A stretch of 57,296 nt of DNA from Clostridia bacterium (GTDB lineage Bacteria > Bacillota > Clostridia > Oscillospirales > CAG-272): NCBI GenBank assembly GCA_028720145.1, contig JAQYLJ010000037.1, positions 1 to 57,296 of the forward strand, given 5' to 3'. The position numbers and the translations under genes are program-made. Below are positions 8,906-17,630 of the stretch, one piece after another (the first letter of the stretch is position 1; each line of letters opens with the position of its first letter). The notes under the pieces are model-generated. The model saw only the letters and a program-made list of their open reading frames with translations. It was not told the DNA's origin and ran no database searches.

Positions 8906-9901
8906 ATGAAATCAAAAACAATTGTATTTACAAAACCGCAAACTGCCGAACTCATTGAAAGAGAAATTGGCACTGCCACCAGCGATCATGTCAAAGTCAA
9001 AATGGAATATACCGTTGTTTCAGGTGGTACAGAGCGTGCTTGTATTATGGGAATGAATAATACATCACAAAAGTTTCCTATGTCTTTAGGTTATTGCGGT
9101 GTCGGATATGTAACTGAAATCGGTGAAGAGGTTAAGAAAATTAAAATCGGTGACAGAGTTCTCGTTTATCACGGAATACATACCGAGTATAATATTATTC
9201 CCGAAAGTGATGTAACAAAGGTTGAGGATGAAAACATTGATTCTTTAGATGCGGCTTTTGTAATAATCGCTTCTATGGGACTTGGCGGAGTAAGAAAGCT
9301 CGAAGTTGAGCTTGGCGAATCTGCAATGGTTATGGGGCTGGGACTTCTTGGAATGTTTTCGGTTCAGTTTTTAAGACTTAGCGGTGCAAATCCTCTGATT
9401 GGCGTTGACCTTAACCCCGAACGCAGAGAATTAGCTTTGAAACTTGGTGCTGATTATGCTTTAGATCCGTCAGATGAAGATTTTGTGGAAAAGGTAAAAG
9501 AAATCACTAAGGGAAAAGGCGTTAATGCGTGCGTAGAGGTCACAGGTGTTTCACTTGCTATGAAACAAGCACTTGAATGTGCATCTTGGATGGGCAGAAT
9601 ATCACTGCTCGGCTGTACAAGAGTATCAGACTGCTCAGTAGATTATTACCAGCAGGTGCACAGACCGGGTGTTAAGCTTATAGGTGCACATAACTCTGTG
9701 CGTCCTAAAGTTGAATCGTATCCGCACCACTGGACACATCACGATGATTGTAGGGCAATTTTAGATATGATTGCAACTAATCGTATAGATGTTAAATCAA
9801 TAGTTTCAAGAATTGTAAAACCTGAAACAGCACCTGAGATATATACAGAACTTTGTAACAATAAGGATTTCCCGATGGGAACTGTATTTGATTGGAGATA
9901 A
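8906..9901 (+). CDS. MDR-family (zinc-type) alcohol dehydrogenase-like protein
   Basis: 331-residue medium-chain dehydrogenase/reductase, expected to oxidise or reduce a small alcohol or sugar-like substrate with NAD(P). The GroES-like N-terminal domain carries SGGTERACIMG in the position where classical enzymes have the catalytic zinc cysteine (GICGTD); this resembles the BchC-type subgroup without the usual zinc ligands. The nucleotide-binding fold starts near residue 140 (VMGLGLLGMFSVQ) and continues with the acidic strand end VDLNPERREL. Start: ATG behind AGGGG. Codon usage is AT-rich, unlike flanking genes. It follows a decayed gene and ends nine bases before an IS30 element. Confidence 0.82.
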   Translation: MKSKTIVFTKPQTAELIEREIGTATSDHVKVKMEYTVVSGGTERACIMGMNNTSQKFPMSLGYCGVGYVTEIGEEVKKIKIGDRVLVYHGIHTEYNIIPESDVTKVEDENIDSLDAAFVIIASMGLGGVRKLEVELGESAMVMGLGLLGMFSVQFLRLSGANPLIGVDLNPERRELALKLGADYALDPSDEDFVEKVKEITKGKGVNACVEVTGVSLAMKQALECASWMGRISLLGCTRVSDCSVDYYQQVHRPGVKLIGAHNSVRPKVESYPHHWTHHDDCRAILDMIATNRIDVKSIVSRIVKPETAPEIYTELCNNKDFPMGTVFDWR

Positions 9902-9910
9902 CAATTTGAA

Positions 9911-9940
9911 GTGAATTGTCAAGTGAAGTGCAACACTTGA
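9911..9940. repeat. IS30 terminal inverted repeat, left
   Basis: Begins GTGAATTGTC and contains AAGTGCAACAC; pairs with the repeat at 10973-11002. Confidence 0.8.
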
Positions 9941-9941
9941 A

Positions 9942-10898
9942 TCAATAATTTTCCAATTTTCTATTCCACAAATCTGCTGCTGAAACGAAATGCAGTACCT
10001 TGCGGGGTCTGGCGTTAATTAACGCCAGACCCCGTTCCGGCGTTTTTGGCGCGACCCGCGAGAGATTTCGCCCTTTGGGGTAGAATTCTCGCAGCAATCC
10101 GTTACAGTTCTCGTTGGTTCCTTTCTGCCATGCACAGTAAGGGTCTGCGAAGTATACTTCGCACCCAAACCGTTTCTCTATTTTCGCCCGGTTCGCAAAC
10201 TCGGAACCACGATCACAAGTAATTGTTTTCACTAGTTCTTTCGGAAAACGAGAGAGTGTTTCCACAATCGCGTTTTCCATGGTGCTTGCTTTTCTGTCCG
10301 GGATTTTCACTGCTATGTAAAACCGTGTTTTTCGTTCTGCCACGGTCGCAAAACATGCTTTGCTCTTTCCTTGTCCGCTTACCACTGTATCCGCTTCCCA
10401 ATGCCCCGCTTCTTTTCGGCTGTATACGCTCTTGTCTCTCTTCCGTATGGACTTCCCAAGATTGTATTGCCTCTTGTTTCTTTCCCTGCGTGTGTTTTTC
10501 CTTTCCTTCGCAGGACTTTCAGGTTCCCGTTCACCAAATACTTTTCGTATATCCATCGGTAGATGGTTCTCCAAGAAGGTACCTTTACCGGTGCCGGTGC
10601 ACACGCGATCTGTTCCGGCGACCATGTCGCTTTCAGCTTCTCATTTATGTATTGAATCGTCTCTTCGTTCCAATACATTCCTCGGTGACAGTATGAACGC
10701 CGCAACATATATTTCTTTTGGGCTGTATGCGGATAGTAACTCGGTGCAACATTCATATGTGCAATTCCTTCTCAGTTCCCGCGACACCGTGCTCACACTC
10801 CGCCCAATCATTTTCCCTATTTCTCTGTAACTATATCCCTTTTTGTAATATTCCCGTAGACATGAGCGCTCTTCTATGGTACGATGCATGTAGCTCAT
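9942..10898 (-). pseudogene. IS30-family transposase with two compensating frameshifts
   Basis: DDE transposase. The N-terminal helix-turn-helix is clear (YSYREIGKMIGRSVSTVSREL). The frame shifts by +1 near 10755, continues as TWSPEQIACAP and WRTIYRWIYEK, then shifts back near an A-run around 10500 and continues as KEAGHWEADTVV, ITCDRGSEFAN and KGTNENCNGLLREFYPKG. The last three blocks carry the catalytic D, D and E. The full span would give about 318 residues, the normal size, so the two indels cancel. Either this copy is inactivated, or the indels are assembly or sequencing errors; normal IS30 elements do not need two programmed shifts. Confidence 0.85.
10004..10033. repeat. 30-bp perfect palindrome inside the transposase gene
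   Basis: The half-site GGGGTCTGGCGTTAA is followed immediately by its exact reverse complement. It lies near the 3' end of the transposase reading frame, just before the RPRKVL motif. Confidence 0.9.
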
Positions 10899-10972
10899 AT
10901 CGCTTTTCCCCTGTTTCTTGTTTGTGTGGTAACTACATTATAACAGGTTTGCGGTATGAGTGTTTTCTTTTT

Positions 10973-11002
10973 TCATGTGTTGCACTTGATAGTGTAATTC
11001 AC
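10973..11002. repeat. IS30 terminal inverted repeat, right
   Basis: Reverse complement begins GTGAATTACA and contains AAGTGCAACAC; mate of the repeat at 9911-9940. Confidence 0.8.
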
Positions 11003-11014
11003 CTTGTAACATAA

Positions 11015-11041
11015 GAACCGCAGAAAATAAATCTGCGGTTC
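11015..11041 (-). terminator. Candidate terminator of pdxST
   Basis: Perfect 10-bp stem GAACCGCAGA/TCTGCGGTTC with a 7-base loop. The downstream T-tract on the minus strand is weak (TTCTTATGTT), so efficiency is uncertain. Confidence 0.6.
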
Positions 11042-11074
11042 AGAATTATATTTCGGTTATGGGTGTGAGACAAA

Positions 11075-11635
11075 TCATGCGCGCACCATTTCGAGAAAAT
11101 AGCGATGAATGGAGAGGTCGTCGTTCAGTTCGGGGTGGAAAGCGGTCACGAGTTGGTTCCCCTCTCGCGCGGCGACAATCCGTCCGTCCACTTCCGCGAG
11201 GATTTCGGCATCCCCGGAAACCGAGGCGATATAGGGAGCGCGGATAAAGGTCATCGGGACCCGCCCGACCCCGCGCACATCACTCTCGGTGAAGAAGCTC
11301 CCGAGTTGTCGTCCGTAGGCATTGCGCTTGACCGCGATATCCATGGTCGAGAAACAGGGCACGCCGCCATCGACCTCTTTCGCGAGCAGAATCAGACCTG
11401 CGCAGGTGCCGAATACCGGCAGACCGTTCGCGATTTTCTCACGGAGCGGGTCGTAAATGCCGAGTTCCCGTAAGAGTTTCCCCATGACGGTGCTCTCCCC
11501 GCCCGGGAAAATCAGACCGTCAAACGGGCGGTCGATGTCTCGGAGCTGCCGAATCTCAAAGTGCGGCTCCCCGAGACGGTCGAGCACCGCCGCGTGTTCC
11601 GCGAAGGCACCCTGTAATGCGAGAATACCGATCAT
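11075..11635 (-). CDS. pdxT: Pyridoxal 5'-phosphate synthase glutaminase subunit PdxT
   Basis: Class I glutamine amidotransferase that hydrolyses glutamine and passes ammonia to PdxS for vitamin B6 synthesis. 186 residues, the usual size. Nucleophile Cys78 sits in [13 protein letters not shown] and the other triad members are His167 and Glu169 (AFHPEL). FPGGESTV near residue 43 is the oxyanion/glycine-rich loop. Its ATG shares one base with the pdxS stop (TAATG), so the subunits are coupled in translation, fitting the 12+12 complex. A hairpin follows the gene. Confidence 0.97.
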   Translation of the reverse strand: MIGILALQGAFAEHAAVLDRLGEPHFEIRQLRDIDRPFDGLIFPGGESTVMGKLLRELGIYDPLREKIANGLPVFGTCAGLILLAKEVDGGVPCFSTMDIAVKRNAYGRQLGSFFTESDVRGVGRVPMTFIRAPYIASVSGDAEILAEVDGRIVAAREGNQLVTAFHPELNDDLSIHRYFLEMVRA

Positions 11636-12519
11636 TATTTGCCCCGTTCCGCCATCAGGAGAGCAATCTCGTCTTCGTTAATGCCCACCATGGCTTCCCC
11701 AAGGTCTGCGGAGAGTTCCGCAATCATCTTCGCGTCACGGAAGTTGGTGACCGCCTTGACGATCGCCGCCGCGCGCTTCGCAGGATTCCCCGACTTGAAG
11801 ATACCCGAACCGACAAACACGCCCTCGGCTCCGAGCTGCATCATCAGCGCGGCATCCGCGGGAGTGGCAACGCCGCCCGCGGCGAAGTTCACCACGGGGA
11901 GACGCCCGTTCTCATGCACGAACCGCACGAGTTCCACCGGCACCTGCAACTGTTTCGCCGCCTCGTAGAGCTCATCCTCGCGCAGACTCTGCACACGGCG
12001 AATCTCGGAGTTCATCGCTCGCATATGGCGGACTGCCTGCACGACATCGCCCGTGCCGGGCTCGCCTTTGGTACGAATCATGGACGCGCCTTCGGCAATC
12101 CGACGGAGCGCCTCGCCGAGGTCACGCGCGCCGCAGACAAACGGCACCTTGAACTGCGTCTTGTCAATATGGTACACATCGTCGGCGGGAGAGAGCACCT
12201 CGCTCTCGTCGATGTAGTCGATCTCGATCGCCTCGAGAATCTGCGCCTCTACAAAGTGTCCGATGCGGCACTTCGCCATGACGGGGATGGAGACCGCCTC
12301 CTGAATCCCGCGAATCATCTTGGGGTCGCTCATACGGGACACGCCGCCCGCGGCGCGGATATCCGCAGGGATGCGCTCGAGCGCCATGACGGCGCAAGCG
12401 CCCGCTTCCTCTGCGATTCTCGCCTGCTCGGGGGTGGTGACATCCATGATGACGCCGCCTTTGAGCATCTGTGCGAGTTCGCAATTCAATGCATATCTGG
12501 TCTTCTTGGTCTCTTCCAT
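11635..12519 (-). CDS. pdxS: Pyridoxal 5'-phosphate synthase lyase subunit PdxS
   Basis: Makes PLP from ribose-5-phosphate, glyceraldehyde-3-phosphate and ammonia supplied by PdxT. 294 residues from the ATG at 12519, chosen because GGAG lies six bases upstream and the protein then starts like its relatives ([20 protein letters not shown]); in-frame ATGs at 12531 and 12543 lack a good ribosome site. The Schiff-base lysines correspond to Lys83 (VMAKCRIGH) and Lys151 ([10 protein letters not shown]). pdxT follows immediately. About 115 bases upstream lies the esterase stop, with no clear terminator, so read-through is possible. Confidence 0.97.
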   Translation of the reverse strand: MEETKKTRYALNCELAQMLKGGVIMDVTTPEQARIAEEAGACAVMALERIPADIRAAGGVSRMSDPKMIRGIQEAVSIPVMAKCRIGHFVEAQILEAIEIDYIDESEVLSPADDVYHIDKTQFKVPFVCGARDLGEALRRIAEGASMIRTKGEPGTGDVVQAVRHMRAMNSEIRRVQSLREDELYEAAKQLQVPVELVRFVHENGRLPVVNFAAGGVATPADAALMMQLGAEGVFVGSGIFKSGNPAKRAAAIVKAVTNFRDAKMIAELSADLGEAMVGINEDEIALLMAERGK

Positions 12520-12633
12520 AATTGTCTCCATTCTCTCGGTCATCCGCTGAAACGGGCGCCGTTTGATTCTGTTTTTGTATATTGGATGCGATAAATCGGG
12601 ATGTATTGAGTGAGGTGCGCGTGGGAAAAAACT

Positions 12634-13488
12634 CTATTGTCCGTCAAACACGCCCGAGAGGAAATGTACACTCTCGTCAACCCAGACGGAAAACGCCCTC
12701 ATAATGTCGTGCATCCTGTTGTATTTTTCCGGGTCAGTCTCCCGCATCTTCGCCATATCCCCCCACATGAACTCGTCGCGAGCAAGTCCCATCCCGTGCT
12801 CTCCGCCGCGGGTTATGTGGGTCTCATACGGGACGCCCGCTTGAGCGAGCGCCATGGCAAACAGCAAGGTGTTGACCGACGGAACCACAGTATCGGTCGA
12901 GGTGGTCGCGAGGTAGGTAGGCGGCGTATCTTTCGTCACATACTTTTCGGTCGAGAGCAGGTCCTGCACCTCGGGTGCGAGTCCTTTCCCGTGTATCGCG
13001 CGAATCCCGGGATACCCGTATTCGTCGGCGGTGATACAGGGGTAGATCAAAACCAGTCCGTTCGGACGCCCCTCCGACGCCGTCACGCCCGCCCGTTCCA
13101 GCACCATGGGATGTGCGTAGTGTACCCCCGTACTCGCGGCGAGATGCCCACCCGCGGAGAAACCGCAGACAGCAATCTTCTCGGGATCGATCCCATACTC
13201 TTCTGCATGGGCGCGAATGAACGCAATCGCGCGGACGACCTCGCTCTCCGCCTGCGGAAACACACAGTCGTCTGCGAGCGAATACCGCAGGATAAATGTC
13301 TGATATCCATGCGCGGAATAGGCAAGCGCGACGGGCTCCGCCTCATGCGGAGCGAGCATGACATACCCGCCGCCCGGGAGGACAACCATCGCCTTTCTCT
13401 TCCGTGGACTCCCATTCCCGGATAGTTCGTCCGAAAGATAGCCGGTGAGCGTCGCGCGTTCCCCGATCGGCTCGGTAAACACTCTCAT
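12634..13488 (-). CDS. Alpha/beta hydrolase (BD-FAE-type esterase)
   Basis: 284-residue cytoplasmic esterase of the carboxylesterase/HSL-like group. Oxyanion loop LPGGGY (residues 37-42), nucleophile Ser111 in CGFSAGGHLA, and likely Asp199 (TSTDTVVP) and His231 (GGEHGMG) complete a triad in the right order. Such enzymes often remove acetyl groups from xylan-type oligosaccharides; the substrate here is not known. Start: ATG at 13488 behind GAGGAGGG, eight bases away. It lies between tRNA-Leu and pdxS on the same strand. Confidence 0.88.
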   Translation of the reverse strand: MRVFTEPIGERATLTGYLSDELSGNGSPRKRKAMVVLPGGGYVMLAPHEAEPVALAYSAHGYQTFILRYSLADDCVFPQAESEVVRAIAFIRAHAEEYGIDPEKIAVCGFSAGGHLAASTGVHYAHPMVLERAGVTASEGRPNGLVLIYPCITADEYGYPGIRAIHGKGLAPEVQDLLSTEKYVTKDTPPTYLATTSTDTVVPSVNTLLFAMALAQAGVPYETHITRGGEHGMGLARDEFMWGDMAKMRETDPEKYNRMHDIMRAFSVWVDESVHFLSGVFDGQ

Positions 13489-13578
13489 GTGTATCCCTCC
13501 TCAAAAGTGTCGGAAAGCTTATAACAGAATCATCCGAACCGAATCCCACATTGGACGCGCGTTCGGATGATTGCTGCA

Positions 13579-13665
13579 TGGTGCCGGAAGCGGGGGTCGA
13601 ACCCGCACGGTGTCGCCACCACTGGATTTTGAGTCCAGCACGTCTGCCAATTCCATCATTCCGGC
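13579..13665 (-). tRNA. tRNA-Leu (anticodon CAA)
   Basis: 87 bases on the minus strand. Acceptor arms GCCGGAA/TTCCGGC, T-loop GGTTCGACCC, an extended variable arm as in leucine tRNAs, and anticodon loop CTCAAAA giving CAA (codon UUG). Discriminator A and an encoded CCA end are present at 13582-13579. Confidence 0.97.
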
Positions 13666-13761
13666 ATGACGGAAATAATATAACACAGGATGAACGGAAA
13701 ATCAAGGGGGAAACAAGGAAAAATCCCCGAATTTCGGGCAATTCTCCCCAAAAATCCCCCG

Positions 13762-13791
13762 AAAAAGTTACGCGCGCCTCGCGGCGCGCGT
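13762..13791 (-). terminator. Terminator of the pst-pho operon
   Basis: 9-bp GC-rich stem ACGCGCGCC/GGCGCGCGT with a 4-base loop just after phoR, followed on the minus strand by AACTTTTTC. Confidence 0.85.
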
Positions 13792-13803
13792 AGGAAATGT
13801 CTT

Positions 13804-15465
13804 TTATGCGTTAAAACAAACGGTAAAAGTAGAACCTCCGCCAAGGCGGGATCTCAGCGTGAGTTCCGCCCGATAGCGCTCACAGATATGTTTGACGATA
13901 GCGAGTCCGAGACCCGTGCCGCCCGTCGCCCGCGAGCGGGATTTATCGACGCGGTAGAACCGCTCGAAGATTCTGTCCTGCTGAGACGGGTCGATTCCGA
14001 TACCGTCGTCTGTGACCGTGAGTTTCACGCCGCCGGCATCCGAGGTAATCTCCACTTTGACCTGCCCGCCCGCGGTGTTGTACCGTACCCCGTTCTCCGC
14101 GAGATTCTTGATGAGCTCATAGATATGCTCGCGCTCGGCTTTCACGGTACCTTCTCCCTCGACGGTCAAGGTCACCTGCTTCTCGGCGCACAGGGGGTCG
14201 AGGCAGGCTTTGACCTCGTCCGCGACCTCCCGCATGGGGACATCCACGGGGGTGCCCTCCTCCGCAGAGGAATTTTCGAGGCGGCTGAGATCGAGCATAT
14301 CGGAGAGCAGTCGAATCATCCGATCGACCTCTTTCGCGATATGCGCGGAGTAGTCCTGTACCGCCCCCTCTTTTGTGCCGAGGGAAATGAGTTCATTGAA
14401 TCCTTTGATGGCGGTTAGTGGGGTTTTGAGTTCATGCGAGGCGTTATCGAAAAATTCGAGCCGCATCTTTTCGCTCTCTTTGGACGCGGTGACATCGGTC
14501 AGGACGGCAATCAGAAGATCACTGTCGGTATACCGCACGGCGGACAGATAGTATCTGCCCTCATGGGTAAACGGCACGATGGCATCGGTGTGTTTCGCCG
14601 CACAGTCCGCCATGGTATCGAGCCACTCCCCGGAAGGCGCCAGCGCCGCGAGCGGTTTTCCCTCGGGTTCCCGCACACCGAACATCTCTTTCACCGCGGT
14701 ATTGGCGATTCTGACCGTGAGATCGGGGTCGAACACGACGATGCCGTCGGTGACATTCGAGAGGACATAGTCCAGTTTCCTGCGTTCTTCCTCTGCCTCG
14801 CGGATGGTGGTTTGCAATCTCTCTCCGAGGTCTCCGATGCCCGATAGAATCACATTGATATCCGGGTCGGAGGTCGTGGGCAATATCTTCTCATAGGTCC
14901 CGTTTTCAATATGGGTGAGACCGTCTTTGACCTGTTGCAGCGGCTTCATGAGCACCCCCGAGAAGAGGACACTCGCGACGGTGGAGCACATCCAGACCGC
15001 GAGCAGAATGAACAGCATGGGGGCAATCGATTTCAGAACATAGGAATGCACCCGCTCGGTCGGCATCGCCACGCGGATATAGACGAATCCGTCGTCTGTC
15101 GGTGTGCGCTCGGCGTAATACATCATCTCCCGCCCGAGGGTCTCGCTCTTACGCACGGAGACGGCGGGGGTCCCTGCCGCGGCGGCGCGGATTTCCTCAC
15201 GGGCGAGGTGGTTCTCCTCGCTGATTTGCTGACTGTCGGCGAGGACTCGCCCCGTCTCGTCAATCACGGTGACCCGCACCTCGGGGTCGGTGGCAAAAAC
15301 GAGGTCAGAGGAATAATTCGCCGCGTAGACCGCGGTAATCTCTTTGATTTTCTTCTCCGAGAGTTCCCGATAATTTCCCGCAGTGACGAGCATCCCGAGT
15401 CCGAGCATGAGACCTAGGACAATCACCGTCACAACTAAGCTGTACCATACAAATTTCTTTTTCAT
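13804..15465 (-). CDS. phoR: Phosphate-responsive sensor histidine kinase PhoR
   Basis: 553-residue membrane sensor kinase. First membrane helix at residues 6-29, an extracellular sensing domain to about 140, second helix about 143-171, then HAMP, a PAS domain (LDYVLSNVTDGIVVFDPDL), and the kinase core: His344 in FFDNASHELKTPL, the N box (ELIKNLAENGVRYN), and the G boxes (DDGIGI, GGTGLGLAI). It should phosphorylate PhoB when phosphate is scarce. Its ATG overlaps the phoB stop (ATGA). It is the last gene of the operon and a strong hairpin follows. Confidence 0.93.
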   Translation of the reverse strand: MKKKFVWYSLVVTVIVLGLMLGLGMLVTAGNYRELSEKKIKEITAVYAANYSSDLVFATDPEVRVTVIDETGRVLADSQQISEENHLAREEIRAAAAGTPAVSVRKSETLGREMMYYAERTPTDDGFVYIRVAMPTERVHSYVLKSIAPMLFILLAVWMCSTVASVLFSGVLMKPLQQVKDGLTHIENGTYEKILPTTSDPDINVILSGIGDLGERLQTTIREAEEERRKLDYVLSNVTDGIVVFDPDLTVRIANTAVKEMFGVREPEGKPLAALAPSGEWLDTMADCAAKHTDAIVPFTHEGRYYLSAVRYTDSDLLIAVLTDVTASKESEKMRLEFFDNASHELKTPLTAIKGFNELISLGTKEGAVQDYSAHIAKEVDRMIRLLSDMLDLSRLENSSAEEGTPVDVPMREVADEVKACLDPLCAEKQVTLTVEGEGTVKAEREHIYELIKNLAENGVRYNTAGGQVKVEITSDAGGVKLTVTDDGIGIDPSQQDRIFERFYRVDKSRSRATGGTGLGLAIVKHICERYRAELTLRSRLGGGSTFTVCFNA

Positions 15466-16127
15466 TTCAGGCAGTACCCCACACCACGCACGGTGGCAAT
15501 CTGTGCCTCGCTCTTCGCGAGGGAGCGGCGGAGCGACGCGATATGGACATCGAGCGTGCGAGACTCGCCGAAAAAGGTCTCGCCCCAGACCTCGACGAGG
15601 ATTTCCTCGCGCGGAATCACCTGTCCCGCCCGTCCGACGAGCAATTTCAAAAGGTCGTATTCTTTGAGCGTCAGGGTGAGAGGAACCCCCCCGACGGTAA
15701 TCTCATGTTTCGCCTCGTCGACCGCAATGTCGGCATAGAGCAGGCGGACATTCTGTGTCGTGCGTCTGAGATTCGCGTTAATGCGTGCGACGAGTTCGAG
15801 GACACCGAACGGCTTGGCAATATAGTCATCCGCCCCGAGGTTCAGTCCCCGCACCTTGCTCATCTCCTCGCCTTTCGCGGACACCATAATGACGGGGATG
15901 TCCCGTAAATTCGGCTCCGCCTTGACCTTTTCGAGGATGGCGTACCCGTCGTCCCCGTCCAGCATGATGTCGAGCAGGATGAGCGCGGGTTTGGTCTCTT
16001 TCAGCGCGGAAAACAGGCTCTCGCCATCGGGGAAGCAGGAAATCTCGAATCCCGCGTTCGCGAGTGCGACCGCATAGAGTTCCCGAATGCTCTCTTCATC
16101 GTCTACCGCGAATATGTGCTTTTTCAC
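15462..16127 (-). CDS. phoB: Response regulator PhoB/PhoP (OmpR family)
   Basis: 221-residue response regulator with an N-terminal receiver domain (acidic pocket Asp9/Asp10, phosphorylation site Asp53 in LILLDIMLDG, Lys in VSAKGEEM) and a C-terminal winged helix (TLKEYDLLKLLV, then SRTLDVHIASLRRSL). It should activate the pst operon and other phosphate genes. The start is GTG at 16127, eight bases after AGGAG. It overlaps phoR by four bases. It probably binds the direct repeat found upstream of pstS. Confidence 0.94.
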   Translation of the reverse strand: MKKHIFAVDDEESIRELYAVALANAGFEISCFPDGESLFSALKETKPALILLDIMLDGDDGYAILEKVKAEPNLRDIPVIMVSAKGEEMSKVRGLNLGADDYIAKPFGVLELVARINANLRRTTQNVRLLYADIAVDEAKHEITVGGVPLTLTLKEYDLLKLLVGRAGQVIPREEILVEVWGETFFGESRTLDVHIASLRRSLAKSEAQIATVRGVGYCLK

Positions 16128-16171
16128 CGTTTTATCTCCTGTTCTGCCGTGATTTGTTCATATAGCCGAAC

Positions 16172-16825
16172 TCAACCGATTTTGTGTGTGCCGGTCATGG
16201 CGTACTCGACCCATTCCCCGATATTGACGGCATGGTCGGCGATGCGCTCGATATACTTGGCAATCATCATGAAGAGGATCGCCTGATCTGCGTTCTTCGC
16301 CTCCTCGCGGATGAGGGCGACGAGGTCGCTCTTAATCTCCTGGAAGAGGTCGTCGACTCTGTCGTCCCGCTTATCGAGGGAACGCGCGAGGGCGAGGTCG
16401 CGATTGAGATAGCTCTCGACGCTGTCTTTTACCATGGCGATGGCGAGCGCCGCCATCTGTTGGGTCAAGCGCGGCTCGCGCACAAAGGGTTCGTCTCCGA
16501 ACTGGAAAATGAGCTCGGAAATATCCGCTGCCTGGTCGCCGATGCGTTCGAGGTCGGTAATCATTTTGAGTGCGGCGCTCACCTCGCGGAAATCGCCTGC
16601 GACGGGGTGTTCCATCAATAGTATTTTGAGACAGTCGCCCTCGATCTCGTGTTCCATGTTGTCGATTTCCCTATCCTCTTTGATGACCTCGTCGGCGAGG
16701 TCGCCGAGGCGGGAGGTCAAGGCGCGAATCGACTTTTCAATCGCGCATTCGGTCATGCGGCACATTTTCACGAGTTTGGCTTCCATCTCGGCAAGTGCCG
16801 CTTCATACTTGTTTCTGATACTCAT
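16172..16825 (-). CDS. phoU: Phosphate signalling protein PhoU
   Basis: 217 residues forming two three-helix bundles. Family motifs are visible (ALTSRLGDLADEVIKED, then DLERIGDQAADISEL and IERIADHAVNIGEW), with the acidic metal-binding pattern ExxxD repeated in each half. PhoU links the PstSCAB transporter to PhoR and damps the phosphate response. ATG at 16825 behind GGAGGGAAATAG. It sits between pstB and phoB in the operon. Confidence 0.96.
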   Translation of the reverse strand: MSIRNKYEAALAEMEAKLVKMCRMTECAIEKSIRALTSRLGDLADEVIKEDREIDNMEHEIEGDCLKILLMEHPVAGDFREVSAALKMITDLERIGDQAADISELIFQFGDEPFVREPRLTQQMAALAIAMVKDSVESYLNRDLALARSLDKRDDRVDDLFQEIKSDLVALIREEAKNADQAILFMMIAKYIERIADHAVNIGEWVEYAMTGTHKIG

Positions 16826-16859
16826 TATACGACTATTTCCCTCCGTTTACAATGATTTC

Positions 16860-17630
16860 TCAACCGAATCTGCCCGTGATATAGTTTTCGGTGCGGCGGT
16901 CGGTCGGGGAACAGAACAGTTCCTCCGTCTTTCCGTATTCCACGAGCTCTCCCATGTAGAAAAACGCCGTGTGGTCGGAAATGCGCGTCGCCTGCTGCAT
17001 ATTGTGGGTCACGATGACGATGGTGAGGTCGCCCGCGAGTTCGGTCACAAGTTCCTCGATTTTCCCCGTGGAAATGGGGTCGAGGGCGGAGGTCGGCTCA
17101 TCCATCAGCAGGATGCGGGGCTCCGCCGCGAGGGAGCGCGCGATACAGAGTCGCTGCTGCTGTCCGCCCGAGAGTCCGAGCGCGCTCTTTTTGAGGCGGT
17201 CTTTCACCTCGTCCCAGATGCTCGCGCGGCGTAGGCTCTTCTCCACGATTTCATCGAGCGCACTCTTCTTGCGGATACCGAAAGTCCGAGGCGCGAAGGC
17301 GATATTGTCGTAGATGCTCATGGGGAACGGATAGGGCTTCTGAAAGACCATACCGACATTCTTGCGGAGCAGGTTGACATCGGTATCTTTCGAGTAAATG
17401 TCAACCCCGCCGACGATGAACTTCCCCTCTACCCGACAGCCGTCGACCAGATCGTTCATGCGGTTTAAGATTTTGAGAAACGTGCTCTTCCCGCACCCCG
17501 AGGGTCCGATGAGCGAGGTCACCGAACGCTCGGGTATCTCGATGCTGACGTCTTTCAGGGCGTGGAAATCCCCGTACCACAGGTTACAGTCGGTGACCGA
17601 GACCCTCATATCGTTTTCAAATGCACTCAT
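16860..17630 (-). CDS. pstB: Phosphate ABC transporter ATPase PstB
   Basis: 256-residue ATPase that powers phosphate import. Walker [10 protein letters not shown] at 42-50, Q-loop MVFQKP near 94-99, signature LSGGQQQR at 153-160, Walker B LLMDEP at 174-179, and the family-specific [19 protein letters not shown] end. It overlaps pstA by four bases (ATGA), with GGAG seven bases upstream of its start. Confidence 0.98.
   Translation of the reverse strand: MSAFENDMRVSVTDCNLWYGDFHALKDVSIEIPERSVTSLIGPSGCGKSTFLKILNRMNDLVDGCRVEGKFIVGGVDIYSKDTDVNLLRKNVGMVFQKPYPFPMSIYDNIAFAPRTFGIRKKSALDEIVEKSLRRASIWDEVKDRLKKSALGLSGGQQQRLCIARSLAAEPRILLMDEPTSALDPISTGKIEELVTELAGDLTIVIVTHNMQQATRISDHTAFFYMGELVEYGKTEELFCSPTDRRTENYITGRFG

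Larger units (their letters stand above)
9911..11002 (-). mobile_element. IS30-family insertion sequence, about 1.09 kb
   Basis: Bounded by imperfect terminal inverted repeats: 9911-9940 and the complement of 10973-11002 match at 22 of 30 positions, including the outer GTGAATT and the block AAGTGCAACAC. One transposase gene fills the element on the minus strand. It sits directly after the dehydrogenase stop. No clear target duplication was recognised. Confidence 0.85.

Noticed and set aside
9911-11002. Programmed frameshifting in the IS30 transposase
   Set aside because: IS30 elements normally encode one continuous transposase, and two opposite shifts about 250 bases apart are better explained by indels or assembly errors.
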